Source of the DNA: Nocardioides sp.
GTDB taxonomy: Bacteria; Actinomycetota; Actinomycetes; Propionibacteriales; Nocardioidaceae
Length of the DNA stretch: 64,000 nt
Direction of reading: 5' to 3'
Assembly (NCBI RefSeq): GCF_025965415.1
Contig: NZ_JAOPWY010000167.1
Location: 1-64,000, forward strand
The notes beneath the pieces were generated by a model, which did not search any database, was not told where the DNA came from, and worked only from the letters and a program-made list of their open reading frames with translations. The position numbers and the translations under genes are program-made. Positions 54,901 to 64,000 of this stretch are shown piece after piece. The stretch's first letter is position 1; every line of letters starts with the position of its first letter.

Positions 54901-55848
54901 TCAGCTGGCGATGTGCACGACGGCGTCACCGGAGTTGACCAGGGGCGCCTCGGTGCGGCCGATCACGATGCCGTCTCGGCTGGCGTAGACCGCGCGCAGG
55001 GTGCGTCCGAAGGAGTCGAAGAGGGTGCCGAGCCGCTCGCCCTCGCTGACCTTCTGCCCGAGCGCGACGTCGAGGTGCAGGATCCCGGTGCGACGCGCAC
55101 GCACCCACCCGCTGGACCGGCACTCCAGGCTCGGCTCGACCGGCGGCTCGACGACCGGCTCGGTCATGCCGAGCGAGGCCAGCACCCGCCGTACGCCGAT
55201 CACGCCGGCGTCGACGGCGTAGGAGTCGAAGCGCAGGTTCTCGCCCGCCTCGTAGAGCAGCACCTTGGCACCCTGCTCACGGGCGGCGTGGCGCAGCGAG
55301 CCGTCGCGGATCTTGGCGTGCAGCATCACCGGGGCACCGAAGGCCTGCGCCAGCTCGCGGGTGCCCGGGTCGTCGAGGTCGGCACGGACCTGCGGCAGGT
55401 TGCTGCGCCGGTCGGACCCGGTGTGGAGGTCGATGCCGACCTCGCAGCCCGCCACGATCTCCTTCATGAAGAGGAAGGCGATCCGGCTGGCGAGCGAGCC
55501 GCGGGCGGAGCCGGGGAAGGAGCGGTTGAGGTCGCGCCGGTCGGGGAGGTAGCGGTCGCCGGTCATGAAGCCGAGCACGTTGACGATCGGCACCGCAACC
55601 AGCGTGCCCCGGAAGGTCTTGGGGTCCAGCCCGGCCATGACCTGGCGGACGACCTCGACCCCGGCGACCTCGTCGCCGTGGATGGCGGCGTCGATCCACA
55701 CGCACGGCCCGTCCTCGCGACCGTGCACGACCCGCACCGGCAGGGTGACGTCGGCGCCCGTCACCAGGCGGGTGATCGGCAGCTCCAGCGCGCGCACCGT
55801 CCCGGCGCGGATCCGGACGCCGCCGATGGCGAAGGACTCGCGGGCCAC
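54901..55848 (-). CDS. Succinylglutamate desuccinylase/aspartoacylase-family protein
   Basis: VWIDAAIHGDEVAGVEVVRQVMAGLD; RDLNRSFPG; GIDLHTGSDRRSNLPQVRADL. Confidence 0.88.
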   Translation of the reverse strand: MARESFAIGGVRIRAGTVRALELPITRLVTGADVTLPVRVVHGREDGPCVWIDAAIHGDEVAGVEVVRQVMAGLDPKTFRGTLVAVPIVNVLGFMTGDRYLPDRRDLNRSFPGSARGSLASRIAFLFMKEIVAGCEVGIDLHTGSDRRSNLPQVRADLDDPGTRELAQAFGAPVMLHAKIRDGSLRHAAREQGAKVLLYEAGENLRFDSYAVDAGVIGVRRVLASLGMTEPVVEPPVEPSLECRSSGWVRARRTGILHLDVALGQKVSEGERLGTLFDSFGRTLRAVYASRDGIVIGRTEAPLVNSGDAVVHIAS

Positions 55849-55990
55849 TAGGACCTGCTCCGGGCGACCGGGGCGGGAGCGGCGGCGGGGGTCACGCTGC
55901 TCAGGGTAGTGGCCGTGGCCGCGGACAGGACCCACCCCGGGCACCTCCCGGGGGGAAGAGGTGACCGGGGCGGGTCGGTCCGTGGGAGCC

Positions 55991-56530
55991 TCAGCTCTGC
56001 TGGGTGGACGAGTCTGAGCCGGTGCCGGAGTCGGGGGACGTGCTCGAGCCGGTCCCGCTGTCCGGCTGGCCGTCGCCGTCGAAGTCGGGCGACTCGCCGG
56101 TCGTGCCGCCCTGGGTCCCACCGAGCTGGCCGTCCAGGTCGCCGCCCGGCGGGACGCCCATCGGGCCGTCGCCGTCCCGGTCGCCCATCGGGCCGCCCGG
56201 GAAGCCGTGGTCGCCCAAGTCGGTGCCGGTCTGCGTCGTGCCGGTCGTCGAGTCGGAGTCGCCGACGGCGTACCCGGCCCCGAAGCCGGCCCCGCCGATC
56301 GCGAGGCCCGCGACCACCGCGCCGGCGGTCAAAACCTTGCGGCTGCGGCCCAGCCGGCGCCAGTCGCGCCTCGCGGTCGGCGGGTGGGTGGGGGCCTCGT
56401 GGGCGGCTGCTGCGCCGGTGTCGAGAGTGGTGCCGGGGGCGGCGGGGAGGTCGGAGGAGCTGGTGCTGGTCATGTCGTGTCCTTCGTGGGTGTCCGTGCT
56501 GGTGGAGGGGGAGTGCTCGGGGTGGGTCAT
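55991..56530 (-). CDS. Single-TM protein with disordered Gly/Asp/Ser-rich C-terminus
   Basis: KVLTAGAVVAGLAIGGAGFGAGYAVG TM segment; low-complexity tail. Confidence 0.65.
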   Translation of the reverse strand: MTHPEHSPSTSTDTHEGHDMTSTSSSDLPAAPGTTLDTGAAAAHEAPTHPPTARRDWRRLGRSRKVLTAGAVVAGLAIGGAGFGAGYAVGDSDSTTGTTQTGTDLGDHGFPGGPMGDRDGDGPMGVPPGGDLDGQLGGTQGGTTGESPDFDGDGQPDSGTGSSTSPDSGTGSDSSTQQS

Positions 56531-56533
56531 GCG

Positions 56534-58045
56534 TCAGCCGCCCATCGGGCCGCCGTGGCCGCCCGCCGGCGCGACGCCGGCCGTGACCTCGGTCGGGGTG
56601 CCGTCGACGGTGACGGTGTAGGTCGCGTCCTGCTCGATGTCGGGCGAGGAGAAGACGACTGAGGTGAAGTCCTTCGCGATCGTGTACGTCGCCACCTGCG
56701 CGCCCGAGTCGTCGGCGATCACGACCTCCGAGCCCGCGGCCGCGGTGGTGCTGAGGGCGGCGGCGATCCAGCCCTGCGCGGAGTCGGTCGACGGGGCGAC
56801 CATCATCCCGGAGGTGCCGGCGGCCATCAGAGTCCCGCCGGTGACCTCGAAGGTGCCGTTGACGTCGAGTGCGCCGTTGCCGTCGGTGGTCGGTCCGTAG
56901 ACCGTGATGTCGCCGCCGGTGATGGTGGCGTCGCCGTTGGAGTCGAGCCCGTCGCCGCTCGACCACACCTCGAGGGTGCCGCCGTTGATCACGAGGTGGA
57001 GCGAGGTGTCGGCCGCCATCTCGCCGCCCATGCCGCCCTGCCCGTCGGTGGCCGCGCTGTCGTCGGAGGTGGCGACGTTGACGCCGTCGTCGGCGGAGTG
57101 CAGCTCGATGTCGCCGTCGTCGACGATGATCAGCGAGCCCTCCAGGGCCTCGTTCGACCCGGCGACAGCGATGGTGCCGCCGGCCACGAGCACCTGGACG
57201 CCCTTGATGCCGTCGTCCTGCGTGGTGACGGTCAGGTCGCCGCCCTCGATCAGCACGAAGCCGGCGCCCGCGTCCTCGGTGTTGTCGGACGTGACGGCGT
57301 CACCGGTCGAGTCGACCGTGACGGTGCCGTCGGTGAGGACGAGGTAGTCCTTGCCGATGATGCCGTCGTCGACGGAGGTCACCTCGATGGTGCCGCCGGT
57401 GATGACCAGGCCGTCCTTGCCGACGATGCCGTTGTTGGTGTTGCCGGTGACGGTCAGCGACCCGCTGCCGCCGATCGTGAGGTCGGCGGTGGAGTAGAGC
57501 GCTCCGGTGGGTGCCTCGTCGGACGTGTCGTCGTACGTCGTGGCGTCGGTCAGCGCGTTGGTGCTCCCGTCGGCCAGCACGACGACGACCGACTGGGCGT
57601 CGACGACGTCGACGGCGGAGGTCGTGCCGGAGGCGATCGTGGCGTCGTCGAGCACGAGGCGTACGTCGCCGGCGCTGTTGATGACCACCTGGCCGGCCAG
57701 GTCGCCGCTGAGGACGTAGGTCCCGGCGGCGGTGATCGTGACCGTGCCGTCCGCGATGGTGACGGCGTCACTGTCGGAGCTCGCCGAGGTGCCGGACAGG
57801 GTGACGACGGTGGCATCGGCCTCGTCGTACGCCGTGTCGCCGGTCTCGACGGCCACGTCGTCGGCGAGCGCGTCGTCGACCGTGGTCGCGTCGCTCGCGG
57901 TGACCGTGCTGGTCGAGCTCGCGGAGGCGGTCGACGTGGTGCCGGTGGTGTCGCTGGCCACGGAGGCGCCGCAGCCGGCGAGGAGCAGCGCGGCCGCGGT
58001 GCCCGCGAGGGCTCGTCGGATGGGTGTCCGGTGCAGGGGGCGCAT
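56534..58045 (-). CDS. Secreted beta-helix-like carbohydrate-binding (DUF4353-type) lipoprotein
   Basis: Lipobox LLLAGCGAS; repeating GGTIEVTSVDDGIIGKDYLVLTDGTVTVDSTGDAV...GGDLTVTTQDDGIKG units. Confidence 0.8.
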   Translation of the reverse strand: MRPLHRTPIRRALAGTAAALLLAGCGASVASDTTGTTSTASASSTSTVTASDATTVDDALADDVAVETGDTAYDEADATVVTLSGTSASSDSDAVTIADGTVTITAAGTYVLSGDLAGQVVINSAGDVRLVLDDATIASGTTSAVDVVDAQSVVVVLADGSTNALTDATTYDDTSDEAPTGALYSTADLTIGGSGSLTVTGNTNNGIVGKDGLVITGGTIEVTSVDDGIIGKDYLVLTDGTVTVDSTGDAVTSDNTEDAGAGFVLIEGGDLTVTTQDDGIKGVQVLVAGGTIAVAGSNEALEGSLIIVDDGDIELHSADDGVNVATSDDSAATDGQGGMGGEMAADTSLHLVINGGTLEVWSSGDGLDSNGDATITGGDITVYGPTTDGNGALDVNGTFEVTGGTLMAAGTSGMMVAPSTDSAQGWIAAALSTTAAAGSEVVIADDSGAQVATYTIAKDFTSVVFSSPDIEQDATYTVTVDGTPTEVTAGVAPAGGHGGPMGG

Positions 58046-58129
58046 GGGGTGCGGCCTTTCGTCAGTGGTCCGAGGTCTGGGCGGGCCGGGTCAGCGGCTC
58101 GTGAGGTCGAGGGTGGTCGGCCCACCTGT

Positions 58130-58555
58130 CGGGGAGGTGGGCTGACCTTGTGGACCTCCTGTGAGGCGTCGCGGCGTGCGGCGCCGCCGGTGCGGGTGCG
58201 GTGGCCGCTGTCGAAGACGAGCCTGCGGTTGACGGCGAAGTTGACGCCGGCGCTGGTGAGGCGCGCCCCGACGACGGAGAGCAGCAGGTCGCCGGTCGCC
58301 GCGGTGAGCACCAGCAGCGCGACGGTGTCGATGACGAAGGCGGCCAGCGACGAGGCGAGGAAGAGCAGCAGCGCCGCATAGACGCGGAGCGAGTCCGCGA
58401 CCGGCCGGAAGTGCGAGGACGCGTTGTCGTCGAGGTAGATCGTGGCGATCGGCACCGGGTCGAGGGCGATGCCCGCCCGGCTCGCAGGAGCACCTGCAGC
58501 TCGTACTCGTACCTCTCGCCCGGCACCGCGCACGCCCAGCCGAGCAGGTCTGCGG
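58130..58555 (-). pseudogene. C-terminal remnant of a GT2-GtrA fusion glycosyltransferase
   Basis: GERYEYELQVLLRAG...AGIALDPVPIATIYLDDNASSHFRPVADSLRVYAALLLF...VALLVLTAATGDLLLSVVGARLTSAGVNFAVNRRLVFDSG, split across frames with no N-terminal catalytic domain. Confidence 0.65.
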
Positions 58556-58735
58556 GGATTCCGCGCAGGCCTCGCCGTTGATGGCGAAGATCGCGCCGCT
58601 CTGCTCGGCGCTGTCGGACGTCTGGGTGCCCGACCCGGTGCTGACCTCGCGCACGCTGATCGTGGTGCCGTCGGCGCTCCAGCTGTCGTCGGTCAGCACG
58701 GCCTGCGAGGTGTCGAGCTGTTCGGACCCTGTGGT
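58556..58735 (-). pseudogene. N-terminal fragment resembling a phosphodiester-glycosidase-type protein
   Basis: TGSEQLDTSQAVLTDDSWSADGTTISVREVSTGSGTQTSDSAEQSGAIFAINGEA, then abrupt loss of similarity. Confidence 0.45.
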
Positions 58736-58756
58736 GCAGCCAGTGATCAGATGTGG

Positions 58757-59257
58757 CTACTTGCCCCAGTTCTTCCTTCGCACTGCGCGCCGCGGCCGGC
58801 CACCGGCGTACGACGTCGCGGAGTCGACGAGGAACCCGCGCTCGAGGGCCTCGCGGCCGATCAGCATCCGGAAGCCCATCTCGTCGCGGTTGCTCAGCGT
58901 CATCACCGTCGTGATGGTGCGGCCGGCGAGCGTCACGTCCATGGCGACGGCGTACCTCTGCTCGGTCTGGCCGTTGCTGCTGCGCACCTCACGCCGGTCG
59001 AGGACGGGCAGGCTCAGCTCGACGTGGTCCTCGTCGGACCGCTGCCAGGGGTGGATCGAGAACCGCACCCACTCCTGGCCGTCGGACTCGAAGACCTCCA
59101 GGTCGAAGGCGTGGATCGACGACGACCGTGCGCCCGTGTCGATCTTGGCCTTCACCCAGGCGACGCCGGCCTGCGGGAGGGCCACCCACTCGCGCCAGCC
59201 GACGACGATCCGCTCGCCGCCGGACCCGGGGTCGGGAGGGGAGGGGTCGGGGGACAC
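58757..59257 (-). CDS. RimK-associated (RimB-like) ATP-dependent zinc protease family protein
   Basis: IVVGWREWVALPQAGVAWVKAKIDTGARSSSIHAFDLEVFESDGQEWVRFSIHPWQRSDEDHVELSLPVLDRREVRSSNGQTEQRYAV. Confidence 0.88.
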   Translation of the reverse strand: MSPDPSPPDPGSGGERIVVGWREWVALPQAGVAWVKAKIDTGARSSSIHAFDLEVFESDGQEWVRFSIHPWQRSDEDHVELSLPVLDRREVRSSNGQTEQRYAVAMDVTLAGRTITTVMTLSNRDEMGFRMLIGREALERGFLVDSATSYAGGRPRRAVRRKNWGK

Positions 59258-59309
59258 GGCGTCATCTTGTCAGGTGGGCTCTGCGACTGGCGTGCTTGTA
59301 TGTCCCACC

Positions 59310-60500
59310 ATGAAGCTCGCCATCCTCTCCCGCGCGCCGCGCTCCTACAGCACGCAGCGCCTCCGGACCGCAGCCGTCGACCGGGGCCACGACGTCAAGG
59401 TGCTCAACACGCTGCGCTTCGGCATCGACCTCACGGGGGACGAGCCCGACCTGCTGTTCCGCGGCAAGCAGCTGTCGACGTACGACGCCGTGCTGCCGCG
59501 CATCGGCAACTCGATCACCTACTTCGGCACCGCCGTCGTGCGCCAGTTCGAGCAGATGGACGTCTACACGCCCAACACCTCCTACGGCATCGCCAACAGC
59601 CGCGACAAGCTCCGCGCGACCCAGATCCTCTCGCGCCACAAGATCCCGATGCCGGCGACGACCTTCGTGCAGGACCGCGCCGACGTGATCCCCGCGATCG
59701 AGCGGGTCGGCGGCGCGCCCGTCGTGATCAAGCTGCTCGAGGGCACGCAGGGCATCGGCGTCATCCTGGCCCCCACGATCAAGGTGGCCGAGGCGATCAT
59801 CGAGACGCTGCAGAGCACCCGGCAGAACGTGCTGATCCAGCGCTTCGTCAAGGAGAGCAAGGGCCGCGACATCCGCGCCCTCGTCGTCGGCGACCGCGTC
59901 GTGGCGGCGATGCGGCGCGTCGCGCAGGGCGACGAGTTCCGCTCCAACGTGCACCGCGGCGGCAGCGTCGAGCCCGTCGAGCTCGACGAGGAGTTCGAGC
60001 GCATCGCCGTGCGCTCGGCGCAGATCATGGGCCTGCGGGTCGCCGGTGTCGACATGCTCGAGGGCAACAACGGCCCGCAGGTGATGGAGGTCAACTCCTC
60101 GCCCGGCCTGGAGGGCATCGAGGGCGCGACCAAGCTCGACGTCGCCGGCGCGATCATCGACTACATCGACAACCAGGTCGCCTTCCCCGACATCGACGTA
60201 CGCCAGCGGCTGACGGTCTCGACCGGCTACGGCGTCGCCGAGATCGTCGTGCACGCCGGGTCGGACATGGTCGGCAAGAAGCTCGGTGAGTCCGGCCTCG
60301 ACGAGCGTGACATCACCGTCCTGACGCTCCACCGCGGCACCCAGGTGATCCCCAACCCGCGCAACAAGACGGTGCTCGAGGGAGAGGACCGGCTGCTCTG
60401 CTTCGGCAAGCTGGAGGAGATGCGCTCGATGATCCCCGACCGCAAGCAGCGCCGGGTCAAGCGCCTGATGAAGAAGCACCTGCCCCCGGCGACGCCGTAG
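59310..60500 (+). CDS. rimK: RimK-family ATP-grasp ligase with C-terminal TrkA-C (RCK_C)-like domain
   Basis: MKLAILSRAPRSYSTQRLRTAAVDRGHDVKVLNTLRFGIDL; KLLEGTQGIGVILA; MEVNSSPGLEGIE; C-terminal EIVVHAGSDMVGKKLGESGLDERDITVLTLHRGTQVIPNPRNKTVLEGEDRLLCFGKLEEM. Confidence 0.92.
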   Translation: MKLAILSRAPRSYSTQRLRTAAVDRGHDVKVLNTLRFGIDLTGDEPDLLFRGKQLSTYDAVLPRIGNSITYFGTAVVRQFEQMDVYTPNTSYGIANSRDKLRATQILSRHKIPMPATTFVQDRADVIPAIERVGGAPVVIKLLEGTQGIGVILAPTIKVAEAIIETLQSTRQNVLIQRFVKESKGRDIRALVVGDRVVAAMRRVAQGDEFRSNVHRGGSVEPVELDEEFERIAVRSAQIMGLRVAGVDMLEGNNGPQVMEVNSSPGLEGIEGATKLDVAGAIIDYIDNQVAFPDIDVRQRLTVSTGYGVAEIVVHAGSDMVGKKLGESGLDERDITVLTLHRGTQVIPNPRNKTVLEGEDRLLCFGKLEEMRSMIPDRKQRRVKRLMKKHLPPATP

Positions 60501-60507
60501 CCCCTCG

Positions 60508-61767
60508 TCAGCCCAGCGTCAGGCCGGCGGACCAGTAGCCGTTGACGTCCCTGCTCGTGTCGAGGCCGGCGACCACGTCCGAGCGTACGACCAGGATCGC
60601 CTGGGTCTGGTTCGAGATCGGGATGTTCAGGCCGGTGGACGTGCAGCTCGACACAGTGCCGATCGCGACGATGCCGGTGAATGACGGCACCAGGCTGCAC
60701 GTGGCTCCGGGGACGGCGGTGAACACGTTGTCCGGCGTCGGGGACGTCCAGAGCTCGACGCTGAGCTGGAGCGTGGAGCCGACCAGCGACATCGCACTGG
60801 TGTTGGTGAAGTAGCCGTCCATGCTGGTCAGGGTGTGGTCGTTGGTGATCGGCTGGGCCAGCCCCGCGATCGGGGAGTTCGTCGCATCGATCGTTCCGCC
60901 GACGATGGAGACGTTGCTGACCGATCCGGCGCCGCTGAGGGGGAGCACGGCCACCGTGTTGCCGGCACCGCCGAGGACGGTCGTGGTGGTGGCCACCTGA
61001 CCACTGCTGCTCGAGAGCATGGCCCCGGTGCCGGGGGATCCGGCGGGACCGGTGGCTCCCGTGGCGCCAGCGGCTCCGGTCGCGCCGGTGGGTCCGACAG
61101 GGCCGGTGGCGCCGATGGGTCCGGCGGGGCCGGTCGCGCCGGACGGGCCGATGTCCCCGGCAGGGCCGGTGGCTCCGGTGGGTCCGGTCGCTCCGACAGA
61201 CCCGTCCGCTCCAGCCGCACCCGTCGCGCCCGCGGCACCCGTGGCTCCGGTCGCGCCGGCGGGTCCGGCCGGGCCGGCAGGTCCGATGTCACCGGTAGCG
61301 CCGGTTGCGCCGGTTGCGCCGGTGGCGCCGGTCGCACCGTCGGCCCCGGTCGCTCCCGTGGCTCCGGTCGCGCCGTTGGCCCCGGTCGTGCCCGTGGCTC
61401 CGGTGGCTCCGGTGGCGCCGGGTGCTCCGGTTGCTCCGGTCGCTCCCGTGGCACCGGCGGGTCCGGTCGCGCCGGTCGCACCCGTCTCGCCCTTCGGCCC
61501 ACGCGGGCCCTCGGGGCGCTCTCCGCCGCGGACCCAGCGGATGTGGTCCTCGCCGGGGCGGCACTGGGTGACCTTGCGGACGACCCGGATCTGGCCGGTC
61601 TCGACGCTGAAGCACGCCTTGATCACGCGGACGTCGCGCGTCGCGCTGTCGGCCGCGACGGCCGTCCCCCCGGTGCCGACGACGGTGGCCAGGGCCAGGG
61701 TGGCGAGGGACAGGGACACGAGGGCGCGGGGCCGAGAGGTGGGCACCGAATCACCGTAGTGGAGCAT
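60508..61767 (-). CDS. Secreted collagen-like Gly-X-Y repeat protein
   Basis: Signal peptide, short N-terminal domain, then about 50 GXY triplets dominated by GAT, then a C-terminal globular domain. Confidence 0.88.
   Translation of the reverse strand: MLHYGDSVPTSRPRALVSLSLATLALATVVGTGGTAVAADSATRDVRVIKACFSVETGQIRVVRKVTQCRPGEDHIRWVRGGERPEGPRGPKGETGATGATGPAGATGATGATGAPGATGATGATGTTGANGATGATGATGADGATGATGATGATGATGDIGPAGPAGPAGATGATGAAGATGAAGADGSVGATGPTGATGPAGDIGPSGATGPAGPIGATGPVGPTGATGAAGATGATGPAGSPGTGAMLSSSSGQVATTTTVLGGAGNTVAVLPLSGAGSVSNVSIVGGTIDATNSPIAGLAQPITNDHTLTSMDGYFTNTSAMSLVGSTLQLSVELWTSPTPDNVFTAVPGATCSLVPSFTGIVAIGTVSSCTSTGLNIPISNQTQAILVVRSDVVAGLDTSRDVNGYWSAGLTLG
61022..61525 (-). repeat. 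Collagen-like GXY coding repeat tract
   Basis: [40 protein letters not shown]... read from the minus-strand translation. Confidence 0.88.
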
Positions 61768-61813
61768 CGGACGGCGCGTGGCCGAATCGGGAGACCCCGC
61801 GCAGCGCTCGTTC

Positions 61814-62371
61814 TCAGTCGTACGACGGCGCCCGGACGTCCGCCATCGAGGGGTCCAGCTCGACTCCCGTGGCGAGGTGCTCCTCGGCCTCGTCGGTCTC
61901 GCCCAGGTGCAGGAGGGCGAAGCCGAGGCGCATGTGGGCGGCGGCGAGGTCGGGGTCGATCGCGAGGGCGCGACGATAGAGCTCGACCGCGGACCCGAGG
62001 TCGTCGGCCTCGAGGACGATGCCCTTGTTGTAGAGCGCGGAGGTGAACTCCGGGTCGGTCTCCAGCGCCGCGTCGTACTCCTTGATCGCGAGCGCGTCGT
62101 TCCCGGCGTCCTGGGCCAGCAGGCCGAGGTTGTAGTGGGCGTAGACGTTGCCCGCGTCGAGCTCCAGCACGTTCTCGAACGTCGCCCGCGCCTTCGCGTC
62201 GTCACCCGCCTCGAGCTGCTGCAGCGCGGTCTCGACCAGGGTGTCCGCGGCCGACAGGGTGGTCGAGGACGCGCTCGTCGGTGACGGCCCCTCGTCGGTG
62301 CTGTCGCCACTGCAGCCGGTGACGAGGAGGGTGCTCAGCAGGGCGAGCACGGCGAGGGCGGGACGAGGCAC
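61814..62371 (-). CDS. TPR-repeat lipoprotein
   Basis: Lipobox [92 protein letters not shown]. Confidence 0.9.
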   Translation of the reverse strand: MPRPALAVLALLSTLLVTGCSGDSTDEGPSPTSASSTTLSAADTLVETALQQLEAGDDAKARATFENVLELDAGNVYAHYNLGLLAQDAGNDALAIKEYDAALETDPEFTSALYNKGIVLEADDLGSAVELYRRALAIDPDLAAAHMRLGFALLHLGETDEAEEHLATGVELDPSMADVRAPSYD

Positions 62372-62376
62372 GTCGG

Positions 62377-63486
62377 TCAGTGTAGGGCGGTGCGCTCGCG
62401 AGCGAAGGCGAGGTTCTGCTCGACGCGAGGCCGATCCCCCGGCGGCAGCTCCGGGTCCGCGAGCACGGCCTCGGCGAGGACGGCGGACTCGGCGTACCTC
62501 CCGACCCAGTAGCTCGCGACCGACAGCTCGTCGCGGGCCCGCCAGCCGTAGCAGGCAGGGAGCACGAAGAGGATGTCGTCTGTGTGCGGCAGCTGGACGG
62601 CCCGGGTCGCGAAGACGTGGGCGAGCTCGTGGCGGCCCCGCTCACGGAGGTGCCGGGCCAGCTCGACGAGGGTCTCGGCGCGTCCGGGCCGGCGCTCGAA
62701 CGCCGCCAGGTAGGCCGCGAGCACGTCCCGGTCGTCGTCCCCGAGCCGCTCGCGCAGCACCGCCACCTGCAGCAACGAGTACCAGACCTCCTCCTCCCAG
62801 CCGCCGAGGGCCACCCGGTGCTCGTAGGCCGACACGGCCTGCCGGTCCCGACCGAGGTCGCGCAGCGTCTGCGCCCGGTAGAAGACGTACCGGGCGTTGT
62901 CGGGCTCGTCGGCGAGGCCGCGCTCCAGCAGCGCGAGGTCGCGCTCGAACTTGACCCGGCGGCTCGAGCCCTCCGCGTGGTCGCGGAACCAGGCTCCCTC
63001 GAGCCTCGGACGGGCGGCCGAGCCGACGTCGAGGTACTCGTGCGTGACGCCCACGTAGCGCAACGGCGCAGCGACCCGCAGGAGCCGCACGTTGGCGTAG
63101 TGGAGGCCGGCGGCGCGCTGCTCGAGGAGGTAGGCGTCGGCGGTCAGCGCGTCGCGGAAGCCGGGATCCTCGACCACGAGCTCCATGTCGGCGTCGCAGA
63201 GCAGGAGGTGGCCGACGTCGTACGCCGCGGCGGTGTCGCGTGCGGCGACGAGCGAGTCGTTGCGGGCCTGGGCGAAGTCGTCGAACCGACCCTCGGTCAC
63301 CCGGCCGGGCACCCCGTGCCGCTCGAAGAACGACCGGACGATGTCGGGCGTGCCGTCGGTCGAGCCGGTGTCGAGGATCGCGTAGGCGTCGATCCAGGGA
63401 GCCGCGGCCGCCAGGCAGCGTTCGATGATGGCGGACTCGTCCCTCACGATCATCGTCAGGCAGAGCCTGGCCCGGGTGTCAGCCAT
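62377..63486 (-). CDS. Glycosyltransferase (GT2-like) with TPR-like C-terminal region
   Basis: LCLTMIVRDESAIIERCLAAAAPWIDAYAILDTGSTDGTPDIVRSFFERHGVPG. Confidence 0.9.
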   Translation of the reverse strand: MADTRARLCLTMIVRDESAIIERCLAAAAPWIDAYAILDTGSTDGTPDIVRSFFERHGVPGRVTEGRFDDFAQARNDSLVAARDTAAAYDVGHLLLCDADMELVVEDPGFRDALTADAYLLEQRAAGLHYANVRLLRVAAPLRYVGVTHEYLDVGSAARPRLEGAWFRDHAEGSSRRVKFERDLALLERGLADEPDNARYVFYRAQTLRDLGRDRQAVSAYEHRVALGGWEEEVWYSLLQVAVLRERLGDDDRDVLAAYLAAFERRPGRAETLVELARHLRERGRHELAHVFATRAVQLPHTDDILFVLPACYGWRARDELSVASYWVGRYAESAVLAEAVLADPELPPGDRPRVEQNLAFARERTALH

Positions 63487-63895
63487 GGCTGCGGGGCCGC
63501 GTGCGGACGAGCCAGGCCAGCCCCGCGAACGGCAGCACCAGCGGCAGCCAGCCGTAGCCCGCGCCGTACGAAGACCACACGGTCTGGTCGGGGAAGAGCT
63601 CCGGGTCGAGGACGGTCAGCGTGCCGACGGTCAGCACCCCCACGAGCTCGAAGCCGACGGCCGCCCAGGCCAGACGACGCGGCTGCGGGCCGACCTCCGC
63701 CAGCCCGAGGGTGGCCGCGACGTAGACGACTCCGGCGAGGGCGGAGAGGGAGTACGCCAAGGGCGCCTCGTCGGCCTTGGTGAGCAGCTGCACGAGCGAG
63801 CGCGCCGTGGCGGCGAGGGCGAAGACGCCGTAGATCGCGACGAGGACGCGACCGGCGCCGGAGCGGGTGGACCCGGTCGCCGAGCTCACGGCCAC
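63479..63895 (-). CDS. Small membrane protein
   Basis: Four hydrophobic segments. Confidence 0.65.
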   Translation of the reverse strand: MAVSSATGSTRSGAGRVLVAIYGVFALAATARSLVQLLTKADEAPLAYSLSALAGVVYVAATLGLAEVGPQPRRLAWAAVGFELVGVLTVGTLTVLDPELFPDQTVWSSYGAGYGWLPLVLPFAGLAWLVRTRPRSHG

Positions 63896-64000
63896 ACCTG
63901 CAGCGCCCGGACGACGACGAAGGCCTCGGTCAGGCCGACGACCGCCAGCACCGCGGTCGCACCGCGGCTGCGCTCGGCCAGCGACCAGACGAAGCCGATC
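63886..64000 (-). CDS. Membrane protein, C-terminal end only (runs off window)
   Basis: IGFVWSLAERSRGATAVLAVVGLTEAFVVVRALQVWP-stop. Confidence 0.5.
   Translation of the reverse strand, partial: IGFVWSLAERSRGATAVLAVVGLTEAFVVVRALQVWP

Noticed and set aside
61019-61759. Plus-strand Pro/Ala/Val repeat ORF ([11 protein letters not shown]...)
   Set aside because: Antisense readout of the collagen-like GXY repeat; the minus frame has signal peptide and folded ends.
1-64000. CRISPR array, prophage, integrase or insertion sequence
   Set aside because: No regularly spaced repeats, no phage structural genes and no transposase or integrase motif were seen on either strand; no rRNA or tRNA gene was convincingly identified.

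Overview
The window is high-GC actinobacterial chromosome, Nocardioides-like in style (inference; no taxonomic search was possible). The left part (about 0.98-27.7 kb) is an apparently single-regulon catabolic island. It holds a GntR/FCD regulator, a hotdog thioesterase, two complete three-subunit molybdenum hydroxylases of the xanthine/CO dehydrogenase superfamily in different gene orders, and two CoxG-type SRPBCC proteins, one fused to an extra domain. It also holds an XdhC/CoxI maturation factor, two tandem PuuE/cyclic-imidase-like polysaccharide-deacetylase-fold proteins, an asparaginase-family amidohydrolase, an acyl-CoA synthetase, a quinone-oxidoreductase-like enzyme, a five-gene branched-chain-amino-acid-type ABC transporter, a fumarate-reductase-like flavoprotein, a solitary DUF1989 protein and an EamA permease. 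Six GCATAC-core elements lie at the regulator region and at every apparent promoter of the island. Two of them (8976-8991 and 23661-23676) are near-perfect palindromes that differ by one base when read in opposite orientation. My leading hypothesis is an undescribed, oxygenase-free N-heterocycle (cyclic amide/imide) catabolic pathway: Mo-hydroxylations to a cyclic imide, imidase-type ring opening, half-amide deamidation, then CoA activation. The remainder (27.7-64 kb) looks mostly like ordinary chromosome: an M6 metalloprotease, an ECF sigma factor, transporters, DNA polymerase IV, a RimK/zinc-protease pair and a collagen-like protein, plus several gene remnants and a few unusual domain architectures. 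All product calls come from reading motifs in the translations; no database search was run.
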